From positions 1 through 64,000 of the forward strand of contig CAWUIM010000001.1 of assembly GCA_963922595.1 (NCBI GenBank): 64,000 nt of DNA, read 5' to 3'. The position numbers were made by a program, and so were the translations under genes. The notes beneath the pieces are model-generated. The model saw only the letters and a list, made by a program, of their open reading frames with translations, did no database searches and was not told where the DNA came from. Below, one piece after another: positions 28,044-37,000 of this stretch (positions are counted from its first letter, which is position 1; each line of letters starts with the position of its first letter). This DNA is from JAJFFW01 sp963922595 (GTDB taxonomy: Bacteria; Pseudomonadota; Alphaproteobacteria; Caulobacterales; Parvularculaceae).

Positions 28044-28688
28044 TCACGACGCCAGATCATCCGGTTCCCGGCGGAGCATTAAGACCCCGGGGACGACCGA
28101 CACAAGCAGGATTCCAATCGACGTGGCAAAGAATTGAAAAAGCGAGCCGATCAACAGCGCCGTCACGATCGCGAAAATGTAGGACAAAACGATAAACGGC
28201 TTCAAATAGGATGCGCTCGACGCGACCATAGTCGCTGTCAGGGCGACGGCATAGACGCCGAAAATAACCGGCGGCAGCGCCGCATAAAGAAGCCAAGCCG
28301 CGGCTTCTCCGTTAGCGCCTGTTGCAGCGACGAACGTGAAACTCGTTGCAAGCAATCCGAAGAACGCTCCCGATGCTACCCATACTGCTTGCTCGACCTT
28401 AGCGCCGGTTGTCTGCGCGCCCGGTTTCTGCGCCAGTTTCGATCCAGTTGCAAAGCTGTAAATCCAGCCTGCCGCGGTCAGCCCGAGCCAAACAAAAAGA
28501 ATGCTCGCCGGTGGAAACGGCGCCGCTCGCGACACAGTCGCCCATGTGAACATCGACCCGATGACAACCACCAAGCCCCAAATTACAAATTGACGTCCGC
28601 CTAACAACGGGGCCGCCCGCCCCTCCTCCGCAATCGAGCGCGCGTAGGCGAGGTCGTCGGCGACGGTTTCCATAGTAACCTTGCTCAT
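28044..28688 (-). CDS. Six-helix membrane protein of unknown function
   Basis: A 214-residue protein with a cytosolic N-terminal stretch of about 35 residues (DDLAYARSIAEEG) then six hydrophobic segments, roughly at 35-52, 60-78, 103-123, 130-150, 160-180 and 183-203. I do not recognise a transporter signature. First gene in the operon with the winged-helix regulator; very strong RBS AGGAGGG. The family pairing suggests regulated membrane stress response, but that is a guess. Confidence 0.8.
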   Translation of the reverse strand: MSKVTMETVADDLAYARSIAEEGRAAPLLGGRQFVIWGLVVVIGSMFTWATVSRAAPFPPASILFVWLGLTAAGWIYSFATGSKLAQKPGAQTTGAKVEQAVWVASGAFFGLLATSFTFVAATGANGEAAAWLLYAALPPVIFGVYAVALTATMVASSASYLKPFIVLSYIFAIVTALLIGSLFQFFATSIGILLVSVVPGVLMLRREPDDLAS

Positions 28689-28703
28689 AATCCCTCCTGC
28701 AAA

Positions 28704-28724
28704 TTACTTTAATTTATAAAGTAA
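28704..28724. promoter_or_regulatory. Palindromic operator before the membrane-protein/regulator operon
   Basis: TTACTTTA and TAAAGTAA form a perfect 8-5-8 inverted repeat centred 26 bp upstream of the membrane-protein start. It lies between this operon and the divergent RluA gene. Its symmetry and position fit binding by a dimeric winged-helix repressor, most simply the one encoded in the operon itself. Confidence 0.65.
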
Positions 28725-28806
28725 ATTCGCGCGCTTGTCAATGGCGCTGAAAACGTCGAGCCGCCAGCCATTGACAAACCAGATGGGCCCATGACATCCG
28801 CCGCTG

Positions 28807-29835
28807 ATGACGGACCAGGACGCCAACACGCACGCCTTTGAGATCGCCGCAGAAGACAGTGGCGCTCGCCTTGATAAGTGGCTGTCAGAACAAATCGAGG
28901 GCCTGACACGGACACGCCTGAAAGCGTTGATTGAAAACGGCGCGCTCGTGCGCAATGGGGAGCGCTTCACTGACCCTTCCTGGAAGATGCGCGAAGGGGA
29001 ACATTTCGTGCTGACAATTCCGGAGGTCGCCGCCCCAACCCCGAATCCCGAAAATATTCCGCTGGATGTGGCCTACGAAGATGATGCGTTGATTGTCGTG
29101 AACAAGCCGGCGGGCATGGTCGTACATCCGGCCGCTGGTCACTGGACTGGCACACTCGTCAATGCGCTGATCTATCATTGCGGCGACAGTCTATCGGGCG
29201 TTGGCGGCGTCGCGCGTCCCGGCATCGTCCATCGGATCGATAAGGATACGTCGGGTCTGCTCGTGATCGCGAAACACGACCAGGCGCACAAAGCGCTCAC
29301 CGCTGCTTTTTCCGTACACGATATTACGCGCGTTTATGAGGCCGTCACCCATGGCGCGCCCCGCCCCGGTCTCGGAGCAATCGACGCGCCGATTGGGCGG
29401 GCGTCCGGCGACCGCAAAAAATTCGCCGTCGTGAATGATCCCGACCGCCCCGATGCGCGGCGCGCGGTTACGCATTACAAAATTCTAGAGGCGTACGGCA
29501 GGACCCGTGCAAAGCTGAAGGGCGATGCGGTGGCGAGCCTTCTGGAGTGCCGTCTGGAAACCGGGCGCACCCACCAAATTCGCGTCCATCTGGCGTCGAT
29601 CGGTCATCCCCTGATCGGCGATCCCGTTTATGGCCGCGGACCCGGCCTTTCCGGCGTCAAACCAGCCGATCCGACCGCTGACGCCGCGCTTCGCACGGTT
29701 TCTAAATTCAGGCGTCAGGCGCTCCACGCGAAAATTCTGGGCTTCGCCCATCCGATAACAGGGGAGCCGCTCAGCTTTGAGGCGAACGATCCGCCCGATT
29801 TCGCGCGGTTGAAGGAAGCACTGTCAAATCTCTGA
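28807..29835 (+). CDS. RluA-family pseudouridine synthase (RluD-like)
   Basis: A 342-residue rRNA-modifying enzyme. An S4-type RNA-binding domain occupies about 15-75 (ARLDKWLSEQIEGLTRTRLK), followed by the synthase domain with HRIDKDTSGLLV, whose Asp is catalytic, and CRLETGRTHQIRVH. By domain order it most resembles RluD (23S rRNA positions near 1911-1917), but the target cannot be fixed here. Weak RBS. rpoH lies 281 bp downstream. Confidence 0.92.
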   Translation: MTDQDANTHAFEIAAEDSGARLDKWLSEQIEGLTRTRLKALIENGALVRNGERFTDPSWKMREGEHFVLTIPEVAAPTPNPENIPLDVAYEDDALIVVNKPAGMVVHPAAGHWTGTLVNALIYHCGDSLSGVGGVARPGIVHRIDKDTSGLLVIAKHDQAHKALTAAFSVHDITRVYEAVTHGAPRPGLGAIDAPIGRASGDRKKFAVVNDPDRPDARRAVTHYKILEAYGRTRAKLKGDAVASLLECRLETGRTHQIRVHLASIGHPLIGDPVYGRGPGLSGVKPADPTADAALRTVSKFRRQALHAKILGFAHPITGEPLSFEANDPPDFARLKEALSNL

Positions 29836-30116
29836 ATGGAGCCAAACGCTCGCCGTTCCCTAAACCCTTAAAAATATTAAATAAAACTCAGGGTGAGCCG
29901 TTATTCGACCCCATGCCTAACCGCCTTCAATCACGAAATATTGCACTGCAGTGATGGCGAGATGATTAGTAAATCCGAGGGTTTTGGCCCATGTTCAAGC
30001 CATATCGAACAATCTAACCACTGGAAATTCGCGTATTTGACACCATATGAAGATCATCAAGCGCCGCCAGGCGTTTCGACGGGGTCTTCACTACAAGATT
30101 TGAGAGAGTAATCGAC

Positions 30117-31043
30117 ATGAGCACAGCCCTCACGAGAACAACCGCTTTGACGCCAGAAGGAAGCCTTTCCAGGTATCTGACCGAAATCCGTAAATTCCCC
30201 ATGCTTGAAAAGGATGAGGAATATATGCTGGCGAAGCGTTTTTCCGAACATGAGGACCCTGAAGCAGCCGAACAGCTCGTGAATTCGCATTTGCGCCTCG
30301 TCGCGAAGATCGCCATGGGCTATCGCGGTTATGGCCTGCCGATCGGCGAGGTAATTTCCGAAGGCAATGTCGGGTTGATGCAGGCGGTGAAACGCTTCGA
30401 CCCAGAGAAAGGATTTCGGCTCGCAACCTACGCCATGTGGTGGATCCGCGCCTCGATCCAGGAATACATTCTGCGGTCATGGAGTCTTGTGAAAATCGGA
30501 ACCACAGCGGCGCAGAAAAAGCTGTTCTTTAATCTGCGCAAGATCAAGGGCCAGATTGACGCCGTTGACGAAGGCGATCTGCACCCTGACCAGGTTGAAC
30601 ACATCGCCACCAAGCTTGGCGTCACAAATGACGAAGTGATTTCCATGAACCGGCGCATGTCGGGCGGCGAAGCGTCATTGAACGCCCCAATGGGCAAAGA
30701 CGCTGAAGGCGGCGGCGAATGGCAGGATTGGCTCGTCGACGACAATGCGGTCAACGCCGAAGCGCAACTTGTTCGAGATGACGAATACGATATGCGTATG
30801 GAGCTTCTTGGCGAAGCGTTGAAAAACCTCAATGAACGTGAGCAGCATATTCTCACGGAACGGCGCCTCAAGGAAAACCCTTCAACACTTGAGGAGTTGA
30901 GCAAAGTCTACAATGTGAGCCGTGAACGCGTTCGCCAGATCGAGGTTCGCGCCTTCGAGAAATTGCAGAAAGCGATGAAGCGGATGTCCAAAGAGGCTCA
31001 TGAAAATCCGCAAGCGGACGATGTGGAAGAAGTTCACGCATAA
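30117..31043 (+). CDS. rpoH: RNA polymerase sigma-32 factor
   Basis: A 308-residue heat-shock sigma factor. Region 2 reads LVAKIAMGYRGYGLPIGEVI through FDPEKGFRLATYAMWWIRA; the RpoH-specific box QKKLFFNLR is at 133-141; region 4.2 is VSRERVRQIEVRAFEKL. It directs polymerase to chaperone and protease promoters. RBS GAGAGAG. A strong terminator follows. The 281-bp leader was examined and shows a TTGACA-like element without a matching -10; no thermosensor structure could be identified by eye. Confidence 0.97.
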   Translation: MSTALTRTTALTPEGSLSRYLTEIRKFPMLEKDEEYMLAKRFSEHEDPEAAEQLVNSHLRLVAKIAMGYRGYGLPIGEVISEGNVGLMQAVKRFDPEKGFRLATYAMWWIRASIQEYILRSWSLVKIGTTAAQKKLFFNLRKIKGQIDAVDEGDLHPDQVEHIATKLGVTNDEVISMNRRMSGGEASLNAPMGKDAEGGGEWQDWLVDDNAVNAEAQLVRDDEYDMRMELLGEALKNLNEREQHILTERRLKENPSTLEELSKVYNVSRERVRQIEVRAFEKLQKAMKRMSKEAHENPQADDVEEVHA

Positions 31044-31068
31044 CGTTCACTCACCAAGATAATGAAAA

Positions 31069-31103
31069 AAAGCCGCCGTCGGATTCCCGACGGCGGCTTT
31101 TGC
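31069..31103 (+). terminator. Strong rho-independent terminator after rpoH
   Basis: A perfect 14-bp stem AAAGCCGCCGTCGG/CCGACGGCGGCTTT with loop ATTC lies 25 bp after the rpoH stop. It is preceded by A-rich sequence and ends in T-rich sequence, so it could work in both directions. Confidence 0.92.
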
Positions 31104-31285
31104 ATTTCAGATCGCAAGGGTGGATCGACGCGCCCTGTTCAGGCCTGTATCGTACGCTAAAGTTCAATTGCTTTTCGGCGGCAGATGGAAACATCCTAAC
31201 CGGCTTGCATGCTGAGTTTGATGAATGTCGCCAGCGCAATTGAAAGCCGACGCCAGTACGCAACATTACCGCTGAAACGCCAAAT

Positions 31286-32104
31286 ATGATGAACACAAAA
31301 GCAGAAACCTTTCGAGCCCTGCACCAATCAGGCGATCCATTCATCATGCCGAATCCATGGGACGCCGGATCTGCGCGCATCCTCGAACATGCCGGCTTTC
31401 AGGCGCTGGCGGCCACGAGCGCCGGATTCGCACTCACGCTTGGACGCGAGGATTATGGCGTCACGCGCGAAGAAGCGCTCGCCCATGCGGCAACTATCGC
31501 AGCGAGCGTTGACGTCCCTGTTTCCGCTGATCTTGAGAATGGATTTGGACCAACGCCGGAAGATGCGGCGGAGACGATCCAGCAGGCGGTAAGGACAGGG
31601 CTCGCTGGCGGATCGATCGAAGACTCAACCGGTGACGACAATCACCCAGTCTTTGAGGAAGCACTTGCAGTGGAGAGAATAGCGGCCGCCGCGGAGGTCG
31701 CGCAAAAGACCGGCTTTGTCCTGACGGCGCGCGCCGAAGCCTTTCTTTACGACGACGCAAAGCTTGAAGACGTCATTCGTCGACTACAAAAATATTCCGA
31801 GGGCGGCGCCGACGTTCTTTTTGCGCCCGGACTTCCTGACCTGACCGCCGTCAAACAGGTATGCGCATCGGTTGATAAGCCGGTGAACGTCTTGGTCATG
31901 GGAGAGCTTACAAAGTGTTCCGTGGAAGACCTCGCCGGCGCCGGCGTCGCGCGCATCAGTGTCGGCAGCGGTTTGGCATGGAGCGCCTATGCTGCGCTCG
32001 CCTTTGACGCGGCGGAAATCATGCGCACCCAGGAATTCGGAACTCTGCGCAATCGTCAGGCTGAGAGCGCTCTTGTCAGGGATGTGTTGCAATCGAAAAG
32101 CTGA
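31286..32104 (+). CDS. Isocitrate lyase/PEP mutase superfamily protein
   Basis: A 272-residue TIM-barrel enzyme of the ICL/PEPM group. Visible are MPNPWDAGSARIL, a metal-site DLENGFGPT, SIEDSTGD and LTARAEAFL. Members cleave or form C-C or C-P bonds in small 2-oxo acids; this short subgroup, common in bacterial genomes, has been linked to oxaloacetate or 2-methylisocitrate-type chemistry but the substrate is not fixed by sequence. It lacks the KKCGH loop of true isocitrate lyases. Confidence 0.88.
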   Translation: MMNTKAETFRALHQSGDPFIMPNPWDAGSARILEHAGFQALAATSAGFALTLGREDYGVTREEALAHAATIAASVDVPVSADLENGFGPTPEDAAETIQQAVRTGLAGGSIEDSTGDDNHPVFEEALAVERIAAAAEVAQKTGFVLTARAEAFLYDDAKLEDVIRRLQKYSEGGADVLFAPGLPDLTAVKQVCASVDKPVNVLVMGELTKCSVEDLAGAGVARISVGSGLAWSAYAALAFDAAEIMRTQEFGTLRNRQAESALVRDVLQSKS

Positions 32105-32144
32105 CATTCCACAAGGATGGCGCAGCAGTTAAAGGGACTGGAAG

Positions 32145-32435
32145 ATGGCGAAGTTTCTATTTCTGACATACGGGTTTGAAAAACCGACGCCCGAAATTAT
32201 GGAAAAATGGAATGCGTGGTTTGCATCAATCAAAGAAAACATCGTGGAGCAAGCGCATTTACCGCGCGGACGAGAGATTTCTGACGCTGGCGTCAAGGAC
32301 CTCTCGCTCGGACCCGACGCGCTAACCGGATATATGATCATCGAGGCTGAAAGCTTTGAGGCGGCCGATAAAATGGCTCAAACGAACCCGTATGTGAAAA
32401 GCGTCCAATTCTATGAGATCATGTCTCGAGAGTGA
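32145..32435 (+). CDS. YCII-related domain protein
   Basis: A 96-residue protein with the ferredoxin-like YCII fold: KFLFLTYG at the start, MEKWNAWFASIKENIVE helix, GYMIIEAESFEAADKMAQTNPYV and a final strand. YCII-like proteins are small dimeric enzymes or accessory proteins of largely unknown role, often near extracytoplasmic sigma factors, which is not the case here. Its ATG is closely preceded by GGAAG. It follows the PEP-mutase-like gene by 40 bp. Confidence 0.82.
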   Translation: MAKFLFLTYGFEKPTPEIMEKWNAWFASIKENIVEQAHLPRGREISDAGVKDLSLGPDALTGYMIIEAESFEAADKMAQTNPYVKSVQFYEIMSRE

Positions 32436-32535
32436 TCGGGATATAGCCCCTCAAGGAACGCCCGCCGCACGTCTAACAAGCTAACCGCCACTATTTAATT
32501 TTAAGTGCGTAGCGGAACTTCCAGGAAAACCGCTC

Positions 32536-32847
32536 TTATGCGCCTTTCAGCATCCGGCGACGATTGTCGGCTATCGCCTTCGCTTCGCGTAGCCCGTAGC
32601 CGGACTCAGTTCGGATCGTTTTGATCGCCTCAATTACCTTTCCCTCAGTGATGAGATGATCCACCTCGTCCTGGGTTGTGGGCGATAAGGCGGAAAACGC
32701 TTCTTCGGCATGTTGCTGCGAGACCATCTCCTGCGCTTCTTGTTCGATTGAGGGCGCGCCGGAACCCACCATCCTCCCGAGCGTAAACGCAAATAACGCC
32801 GTCGCTGCGAGCACCAACCACACATTTTCAAGTATAAACTCTTCCAT
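32536..32847 (-). CDS. Membrane-anchored protein with ribosomal L7/L12 C-terminal-like domain
   Basis: A 103-residue protein: a membrane helix at about 8-28 (VWLVLAATALFAFTLGRMVG), an acidic helical linker, and from about 68 the segment KVIEAIKTIRTESGYGLREAK, matching the C-terminal domain of ribosomal protein L7/L12, which there recruits translation factors. Such a fold on a membrane anchor is uncommon; its role is unknown. AAAGGAT precedes the chosen ATG. The longer open frame upstream overlaps MAPEG and has no support. It is 29 bp after the MAPEG gene. Confidence 0.82.
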   Translation of the reverse strand: MEEFILENVWLVLAATALFAFTLGRMVGSGAPSIEQEAQEMVSQQHAEEAFSALSPTTQDEVDHLITEGKVIEAIKTIRTESGYGLREAKAIADNRRRMLKGA

Positions 32848-32876
32848 AAGCAATCCTTTCGCAAAGGCCGCCCAGA

Positions 32877-33284
32877 CTATCCCGCAACAACGATAGTCGT
32901 TCGGACAATGATAATAATCAGCATAAGCGTCGATAACGCAAAAACCAAAAATCGTATGACAACATTCTTCAACACGATTTGCGCAAATGAGTGGACAATG
33001 CGCAACGCCACATAAGCCCACGCCAACGCGATATTAACGCTGTCGGCGGCGCCAGACAAATGCGCAGCGAAGGCGAGCGCATAAAACACCGTCGGCTGCT
33101 CATGCAGATGATTATAATTATCAGCCACAACGCGCACAGGCGCAGGTAATTGATCAAGCGCGCCAGGGTGAATATGCGCGTTTGGATCAATGCCCGCCGC
33201 ACGTATCGCCGGCAAACGCGTCGCATACATCCAGACCCAGACGATCAAGGTCCACGCTATCAGGGTGATGATTGGCGATAACAT
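32877..33284 (-). CDS. MAPEG family membrane protein
   Basis: A 135-residue protein with four predicted membrane helices and the MAPEG core: ADNYNHLHEQPTVFYAL followed by ALAWAYVALRIVHSFAQ. MAPEG proteins include microsomal glutathione transferases and leukotriene synthases; bacterial members of this subgroup are mostly uncharacterised. The host has gshA nearby, so a glutathione-dependent reaction is plausible. Strong RBS AAAGGAG. Probably co-transcribed with the L7/L12-like gene that follows. Confidence 0.88.
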   Translation of the reverse strand: MLSPIITLIAWTLIVWVWMYATRLPAIRAAGIDPNAHIHPGALDQLPAPVRVVADNYNHLHEQPTVFYALAFAAHLSGAADSVNIALAWAYVALRIVHSFAQIVLKNVVIRFLVFALSTLMLIIIIVRTTIVVAG

Positions 33285-33323
33285 GTATTCGACTCCTTTT
33301 TGAAATTCCAGCGTGTTCCGACT

Positions 33324-34298
33324 TTATCGCTTAGCGTTTGATCGCACCTCAGCCATCAAATCCGCACTCAAAATTTCGTCAGATGGCGTAAGCTGAAAAC
33401 TTTCAGACAAAGGCGGCTGCGGGCGGCGATACAAGTCGATCACTTCCCGCGGCGGGTCGCTAACATCGGAGTTGACAAAGATGTAAGGCGCATCATCGTG
33501 TGCTTTCGCCGACGCACAGTTCAACCCTGCAACCTCATCTGCATGTGTCATACACATCGTTGCTTCTGAATTTCTTTTGAACAAGAGCGACGAGATCCCG
33601 CGGCGCCGTCTCCGGATGCCGTCGGCGACGAGGATGATGCGATCAGCAAACGCAGGGATCGCGGCGCGAGCGCCATCCGTCCACGTCGCAACGCAGAGCG
33701 GCCGTCCCCCTTCTTCAGGGATTGTCGCCCATGCTAAGGCCGCGACGTATACATCCTTGCCATTGTTCCGGAAATATTTCTCAAGGTTTGGTTTGCTCAG
33801 CCTATTCCATCGCCAAGCCTCCATTAATTTGGTTTCAGCAACGCATGGTGGAATGGCGCCGCCTTCTTCTCTGAGGCGCTCCATAATTGACGCGTACGCC
33901 TTTGCGTTCCCGGCGCGATAACGCGCTACGAATCCATGCGAAAAATATGCGTGCGTATCACCTGACGCTAACACGCCGACCTGCGGATCAACGAACTCAG
34001 GATCGAAGTATTCTCTGAAGGCGCTCAGCTCAATAGCCGCTTCATCACCAAAGAAGGGCGGCCTGAAATAGTTGATCTGGAAAACGATGCTTGGATTCGG
34101 AATCTCCAGGTTCGTGTTGGATGCGCTGCTCTCACGAAATCGCGCCACAAACGAAACATGCGTATCCGAATTACGGTAAGCAGCTTGCGCGGCATCCGCA
34201 TCCACAGTCCAGCATGCGCGGTCGGAGAAATAGGCGACAACAGAAGCGATAGAAATCGGGCGCCGGCGGCCATTAAAGAAATAAACATTATGGCTCAT
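33324..34298 (-). CDS. Hypothetical protein, unrecognised
   Basis: A 324-residue predicted cytosolic protein with no signal peptide or membrane helix and no family I can name. Features seen: aromatic-rich N-terminal half (FQINYFRPPFFGDEAA, GDTHAYFSHGF), a basic cluster GIRRRRRGISS near residue 230, and a central VAALAWATIPEEGGRP. It starts 24 bp after the acyl-CoA dehydrogenase stop on the same strand, so shared transcription is likely. RBS weak. Confidence 0.7.
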   Translation of the reverse strand: MSHNVYFFNGRRRPISIASVVAYFSDRACWTVDADAAQAAYRNSDTHVSFVARFRESSASNTNLEIPNPSIVFQINYFRPPFFGDEAAIELSAFREYFDPEFVDPQVGVLASGDTHAYFSHGFVARYRAGNAKAYASIMERLREEGGAIPPCVAETKLMEAWRWNRLSKPNLEKYFRNNGKDVYVAALAWATIPEEGGRPLCVATWTDGARAAIPAFADRIILVADGIRRRRRGISSLLFKRNSEATMCMTHADEVAGLNCASAKAHDDAPYIFVNSDVSDPPREVIDLYRRPQPPLSESFQLTPSDEILSADLMAEVRSNAKR

Positions 34299-34322
34299 TC
34301 GGCGCCCGAACAGGAAAAACGC

Positions 34323-35546
34323 TTATACGGCGTTTGAGTGTTTCTTGAATTCAATGCGCGATATTGACCGACAATGGACTTCATCCGGCCCGTCGGCAAG
34401 ACGCAACGTGCGTAGCCCCGCATACGCATAGGCCAGACCGAAATCGTTGCTGACGCCCCCGCCGCCATGGGCCTGGATCGCGTCATCAATAATTTTCAGC
34501 GCCATCCGCGGCGCCGCGACCTTGATCATGGCGATCTCGCCCTGCGCCACCTTGTTGCCGACCGTGTCCATCATCCACGCCGCTTTGAGCGTTAGCAACC
34601 TCGCCATCTCGATGTCGATCCGCGCTTCTGCAACACGCTGTTCCCAGATCGAATGTTTATAAATCGGCTTGCCGAACGCTTCGCGCGTCAGCAATCGTTT
34701 CACCATTTTTTCCAGCGCAACTTCAGCGGCGCCGATCGTGCGCATGCAATGGTGAATGCGACCCGGTCCAAGGCGACCTTGGGCAATTTCGAAACCGCGG
34801 CCCTCGCCAAGGATAATATTTTCCTTCGGCACTCGGACGTTATCGAGCTCGACCTCCATATGTCCGTGCGGCGCGTCATCATAACCAAACACCGGCAAAT
34901 GCCGGAGAACCTTCACCCCCGGCGCATCGGCCGGAACAAGAATTTGCGATTGCTGCTTGTGACGATCGGCCGATTTGTCAGTTTTACCCATTACAATAAA
35001 AATCTTACAGCGCGGGTCGCCTGCCCCTGACGACCACCATTTGCGACCGTTGATAATATAGTCGTCGCCATCGCGTTTGATCTCGGTCTCAATGTTCGTT
35101 GCGTCCGACGATGCGACCCGCGGCTCGGTCATCAAAAAGGCGGAGCGAATTTTTCCATCAAGCAATGGGTGGAGCCATTCCTCCTGTTGTTCCGGCGTGC
35201 CGTAGCGTGAAAGAACCTCCATATTTCCGGTGTCGGGCGCCGCACAGTTAAAAACTTCCGGCGCGATATGGCAGCGGCCTGTCAATTCAGCGATCGGCGC
35301 ATAATCGGCGTTGGATAAACCCGGTCCGAATTTCGGATCGGGATGGAACATATTCCAAAGGCCCTCGGATTTCGCCTTGTCCTTTAGTTCATCAATAATC
35401 GGCGGCACCTTCCAACGGCCTTCGCCCGGACCGTACTCTGCATGCTGACGATGATATTCCTCATTTCCCTCATAGACGTACTTGTCCATGAAGTCGGAAA
35501 TACGGCGCATATAGTCTTTGCAACGGTCGGAATACTCAAAATCCAT
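34323..35546 (-). CDS. Acyl-CoA dehydrogenase family protein
   Basis: A 407-residue FAD-dependent flavoenzyme. The N-terminal helical domain is followed by the flavin-contact strand FLMTEPRVASSDATN, GRKWWSSGAGDPRCKI, and the C-terminal helices with RTIGAAEVALEKMVKRLLTREAFG and QAHGGGGVSNDFGL. Length and these motifs fit the ACAD10/11-like bacterial group that starts beta-oxidation of branched or long acyl-CoA. Strong RBS GAGGAGAG. First gene of a likely two-gene unit with the unrecognised 324-residue protein. Confidence 0.92.
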   Translation of the reverse strand: MDFEYSDRCKDYMRRISDFMDKYVYEGNEEYHRQHAEYGPGEGRWKVPPIIDELKDKAKSEGLWNMFHPDPKFGPGLSNADYAPIAELTGRCHIAPEVFNCAAPDTGNMEVLSRYGTPEQQEEWLHPLLDGKIRSAFLMTEPRVASSDATNIETEIKRDGDDYIINGRKWWSSGAGDPRCKIFIVMGKTDKSADRHKQQSQILVPADAPGVKVLRHLPVFGYDDAPHGHMEVELDNVRVPKENIILGEGRGFEIAQGRLGPGRIHHCMRTIGAAEVALEKMVKRLLTREAFGKPIYKHSIWEQRVAEARIDIEMARLLTLKAAWMMDTVGNKVAQGEIAMIKVAAPRMALKIIDDAIQAHGGGGVSNDFGLAYAYAGLRTLRLADGPDEVHCRSISRIEFKKHSNAV

Positions 35547-35714
35547 TGTGGGGCTCTCCTCGCTGTTTGATCGATATCATAGGCCAAGAGCCGCCCGATA
35601 AAAGGACCAAAAGCAGTTACCTACCGCACACATTCTCTCGGGATTGGGTCGCCTGTCGTTCAAACCAGCGTAAATTGAACCCACCCAATTAAACGCACAG
35701 ACGGAGGCGATCTC

Positions 35715-36539
35715 ATGGCGAAAATCCTATCATTTCTGTCCTGGAATGTTGAGAATTTCAGCAACAAACGAGCACGCGTTGATCGCGTTGTCGACCAAAT
35801 CGCCGGTGAAGACCCGGACGTCTTCGCCCTCTATGAGGTCAAAGGGGCCGCAGTTTTCTCGGCGATGGTCGAGAAGATGCCGAATTATCATTTCACGATC
35901 ACCGAGACCGCAAACTCGGCCTTACCGGAAATTCTCGTAGGCGTGCGAAACAGTTTGACCAGCTTCGTCACGCAGCGCGATGAGCTGCAATCGAAAGTGC
36001 CGACGCTGCGTCCAGGCGCGCTCGCCACAATCACAAAAGAGGGCCAGAATTACAGTTTTCTGTTCCTGCACTTGAAAAGCTTTGACGGCCCTCGCGACTG
36101 GGGATTGCGCGACGACATGTTCGCCCATGTGAGTAGTCTGAAAAGAAAAATCGACAAGATAACCCCCAATAATCGTAAGGCGAACTTTATCGCCCTCGGC
36201 GACATCAATACGATGGGCATGGACCCATCATATAACGATGAAATCAATCTCGATGGCGCGCAGGAACTAGCCTTCGTCGATAAAAGAATGGGCGCCAAAA
36301 TCAACGGGATGCGCCGCCTGGAGAAAACACACGCGCAAACATGGTGGAATGGAAAAGACAATTGGGAGCCGTCAAGCCTCGACCACGTCTACGCTGCTGA
36401 ACACTTAACGTTCAAAAAGTTCGGCGCGGCCGAGGTCGCCGTCAAAGGCTGGGTTGAAGAGAAGACGACATCAAAAAAGAAAGCGTGGATCGAAAAATTT
36501 TCAGATCACTGCTTATTGTATGGCGAACTGCATCGTTAG
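35715..36539 (+). CDS. Endonuclease/exonuclease/phosphatase family protein
   Basis: A 274-residue protein with the EEP metal-dependent phosphoesterase motifs in order: LSWNVENFS, FALYEVKGA (metal Glu), LFLHLKS, ALGDINTMG, SSLDHVYA and FSDHCLLYG (catalytic His). No signal peptide. The substrate could be DNA, inositol phosphates or other phosphodiesters. RBS GGAGG. The stop codon interlocks with convergent tadA. Lysine-rich C-terminal insertion EEKTTSKKKAW is unusual. Confidence 0.9.
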   Translation: MAKILSFLSWNVENFSNKRARVDRVVDQIAGEDPDVFALYEVKGAAVFSAMVEKMPNYHFTITETANSALPEILVGVRNSLTSFVTQRDELQSKVPTLRPGALATITKEGQNYSFLFLHLKSFDGPRDWGLRDDMFAHVSSLKRKIDKITPNNRKANFIALGDINTMGMDPSYNDEINLDGAQELAFVDKRMGAKINGMRRLEKTHAQTWWNGKDNWEPSSLDHVYAAEHLTFKKFGAAEVAVKGWVEEKTTSKKKAWIEKFSDHCLLYGELHR

Positions 36540-37000
36540 TTTTTCCGGCGCACGCGAAAGAAAGCCTTCAAAAGTTCGCTGGCCTCTTCGGCGAAAGGTC
36601 CCGCCGCCACTTGTGGCTTCCAATGGCAGGTGGTTTGTTCAAAAAATTTCGGTCCGTGCCACACCGCGCCGCCTTTCGGATCCGAAGCGGCGATAATCAG
36701 CCGGTCAACCCGCGCGTGGGAAATCGCGCCCGCGCACATGGCGCAGGGTTCGAGCGTCACGTAGAGATGGGCGCCCGTGAGGCGATAATTCCCCAGCCGC
36801 GCCGCCGCCTCTCGGATCGCCCGAATTTCGGCATGAGCGGTTGGGTCGTGGGAGACAATCGGCGCGTTCCCGGCTTGCGCAAGCACGACGCCTTCAGCGC
36901 TTATGATGACGGCGCCCACGGGCGTTTCCCCCGCCTCCGCCGCGGCGTGCGCGGCGTCGAGGGCGAGGCGCATCATCGTCTCATCAATCTGTGCTGTCAC
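36536..37000 (-). CDS. tadA: tRNA-specific adenosine deaminase
   Basis: A 154-residue zinc deaminase converting A34 to inosine in tRNA-Arg(ACG). Zinc and catalytic residues are HAE at 56-58 and PCAMC at 85-89. The segment DPTAHAEI and the C-terminal EASELLKAFFRVRR are the TadA rather than guanine-deaminase forms. It starts within a 4-base overlap of the small secreted protein gene upstream and its stop interlocks with the EEP gene. Confidence 0.93.
   Translation of the reverse strand: MTAQIDETMMRLALDAAHAAAEAGETPVGAVIISAEGVVLAQAGNAPIVSHDPTAHAEIRAIREAAARLGNYRLTGAHLYVTLEPCAMCAGAISHARVDRLIIAASDPKGGAVWHGPKFFEQTTCHWKPQVAAGPFAEEASELLKAFFRVRRKN

Noticed and set aside
30037..30042. TTGACA as the -35 of an rpoH promoter
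   Set aside because: No -10-like hexamer is found 16-18 bp downstream.
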